NCBI GenBank assembly: GCA_964564035.1
Contig: CAZLZN010000020.1
Location: 1 to 31,191 of the forward strand
Reading direction: 5' to 3'
Source: JAHIGH01 sp964564035
GTDB taxonomy: Bacteria; Patescibacteriota; Microgenomatia; Levybacterales; UBA12049
DNA length: 31,191 nucleotides
Part shown: one piece after another, positions 30,498-31,191 of the stretch
Layout of the letters: each line of letters starts with the position of its first letter
Position numbering within the stretch: position 1 is the stretch's first letter
The notes under the pieces: model-generated
The model's input: only the letters and a program-made list of their open reading frames with translations
The model's database searches: none
Told to the model about the DNA's origin: nothing
Made by a program: the position numbers and the translations under genes

Positions 30498-31191
30498 ATG
30501 CTTGCAAGAGTAATGTCTGCGGCGATTGTGGGATTATCCGCAGTGCCTGTCGAGGTTGAAGTAGATATAGCAGCGCAGGGTTTGCCGAATTTTTTTATTG
30601 TGGGACTTCCGGATAAAGCTGTTGAGGAGGCAAAGGAGAGAGTGCGGTCAGCGCTTCGCAACAGCGGGGCGGACTTTCCGGCAAAAAGAATTACCGTAAA
30701 TCTGGCTCCCGCGGATCTCCCGAAAGGAGGTCCGGCATACGACCTGCCAATAGCGCTTGGTATACTTCTAGCATCAGGCCAACTCTCCGCCTCTTCGGCG
30801 GACAAGCAGGCAGACATAAGCGAAGCAATTGTCGCAGGAGAGCTGTCTCTGGATGGGAGGGTCAGATCGATAAACGGAGCATTGCTGTCTACTCTACTCG
30901 CGAAAAAGAGCGGTATTAAGAATTTTTTTGTACCCTCCGCAAACGCAAATGAAGCGGCAATTGTGCCGGGAGTAAACATATATCCGGTCGACACTCTGCA
31001 GTCGATCTATGATCATTTCGCAGGAAATAAATTAATTGAGCCTCAGCCGGCAATTGAGTATGCCGGAGACAGAGAGGAAGCATATAACTATGATATGAAG
31101 GATGTCCTCGGCCAGCAAAGCGCAAAGAGGGCTCTTGAGATAGCGGCCGGAGGAGGACACAACATACTACTGAAAGGACCTCCCGGCGCAG
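30498..31191 (+). CDS. comM: YifB/ComM-family Mg-chelatase-like AAA+ protein, 5' part
   Basis: The gene runs off the window end; 231 codons are present. The N-terminus (MLARVMSAAIVGLSAVPVEVEVDIA, then GLPNFFIVGLPDKAVEEAKERVRSAL) is the diagnostic ChlI-like domain of YifB/ComM. Next comes RITVNLAPADLPKGGPAYDLPIALG, and the window ends in the Walker A sequence (LLKGPPGA). ComM is a hexameric helicase that promotes branch migration during natural transformation. The large open frames on the opposite strand (30488-31125) are shadows. Confidence 0.95.
   Translation, partial: MLARVMSAAIVGLSAVPVEVEVDIAAQGLPNFFIVGLPDKAVEEAKERVRSALRNSGADFPAKRITVNLAPADLPKGGPAYDLPIALGILLASGQLSASSADKQADISEAIVAGELSLDGRVRSINGALLSTLLAKKSGIKNFFVPSANANEAAIVPGVNIYPVDTLQSIYDHFAGNKLIEPQPAIEYAGDREEAYNYDMKDVLGQQSAKRALEIAAGGGHNILLKGPPGA

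Overview
The window looks like chromosome of a small-genome bacterium, most likely a Candidate Phyla Radiation (Patescibacteria) member or a close relative. The reasons are many short proteins, tight gene packing, a TraG/VirD4-like membrane ATPase with an unrecognised partner, a B12-dependent ribonucleotide reductase as the only RNR seen, housekeeping genes (dnaG, rpoD, gapA, nrdJ-nrdR, rsgA) scattered among small accessory genes, and low-complexity spacers. TGA is used as an ordinary stop, so the UGA-recoding CPR lineages are unlikely. The lineage is inferred from style; there is no rRNA here to settle it.

Layout. 1-5.5 kb: small membrane and accessory genes (TspO-like, YdeI-like, DUF1801, RsgA, CPBP protease, VOC protein, a zinc/HhH protein). 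5.75 kb: tRNA-Asn(GTT). 6-8.8 kb: a membrane protein, a FAD-dependent desaturase-like gene with a C-terminal frameshift, an excalibur protein and a short MscL. 8.8-11 kb: a voltage-gated cation channel divergent from a TetR-fasciclin operon, with three matching operator-like palindromes between them. 11-14.5 kb: Bcp peroxiredoxin and the TraG-like ATPase with its partner. 14.5-16.6 kb: a thiol/sulfur island in which an ArsR-family regulator and a rhodanese-thioredoxin pair diverge from one 41-bp promoter/operator, the regulator being followed by a DUF302-glutaredoxin fusion and a membrane-anchored rhodanese. 16.6-22.3 kb: a cobalamin block made of a riboswitch with terminator ahead of the PduO-type adenosyltransferase, two unrecognised zinc-binding proteins downstream of it, then AdoCbl-dependent RNR and NrdR. 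22.3-24.1 kb: a cytidylate-kinase-like protein and GAPDH. 24.7-25.4 kb: an RHH-PIN toxin-antitoxin pair that looks GC-richer than its surroundings. 25.8-31.2 kb: a Tat-motif CPBP-like protein, RpoD, DnaG, and the start of a YifB/ComM AAA protein cut by the window end.

Two themes cut across the window. First, most genes at the head of a transcription unit have a good -10 box ending 6-10 nt before the start codon, often with a -35 box 16-18 nt further up, which predicts leaderless or nearly leaderless mRNAs. Clear Shine-Dalgarno sequences are seen mainly at genes inside operons. Second, several regulators sit next to readable operators: the TetR palindromes, the ArsR palindrome, the antitoxin palindrome, the candidate NrdR boxes and the B12 riboswitch. 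The strongest candidates for an undescribed system are the redox island and the riboswitch-led operon carrying the unrecognised 527-aa and 52-aa zinc proteins.
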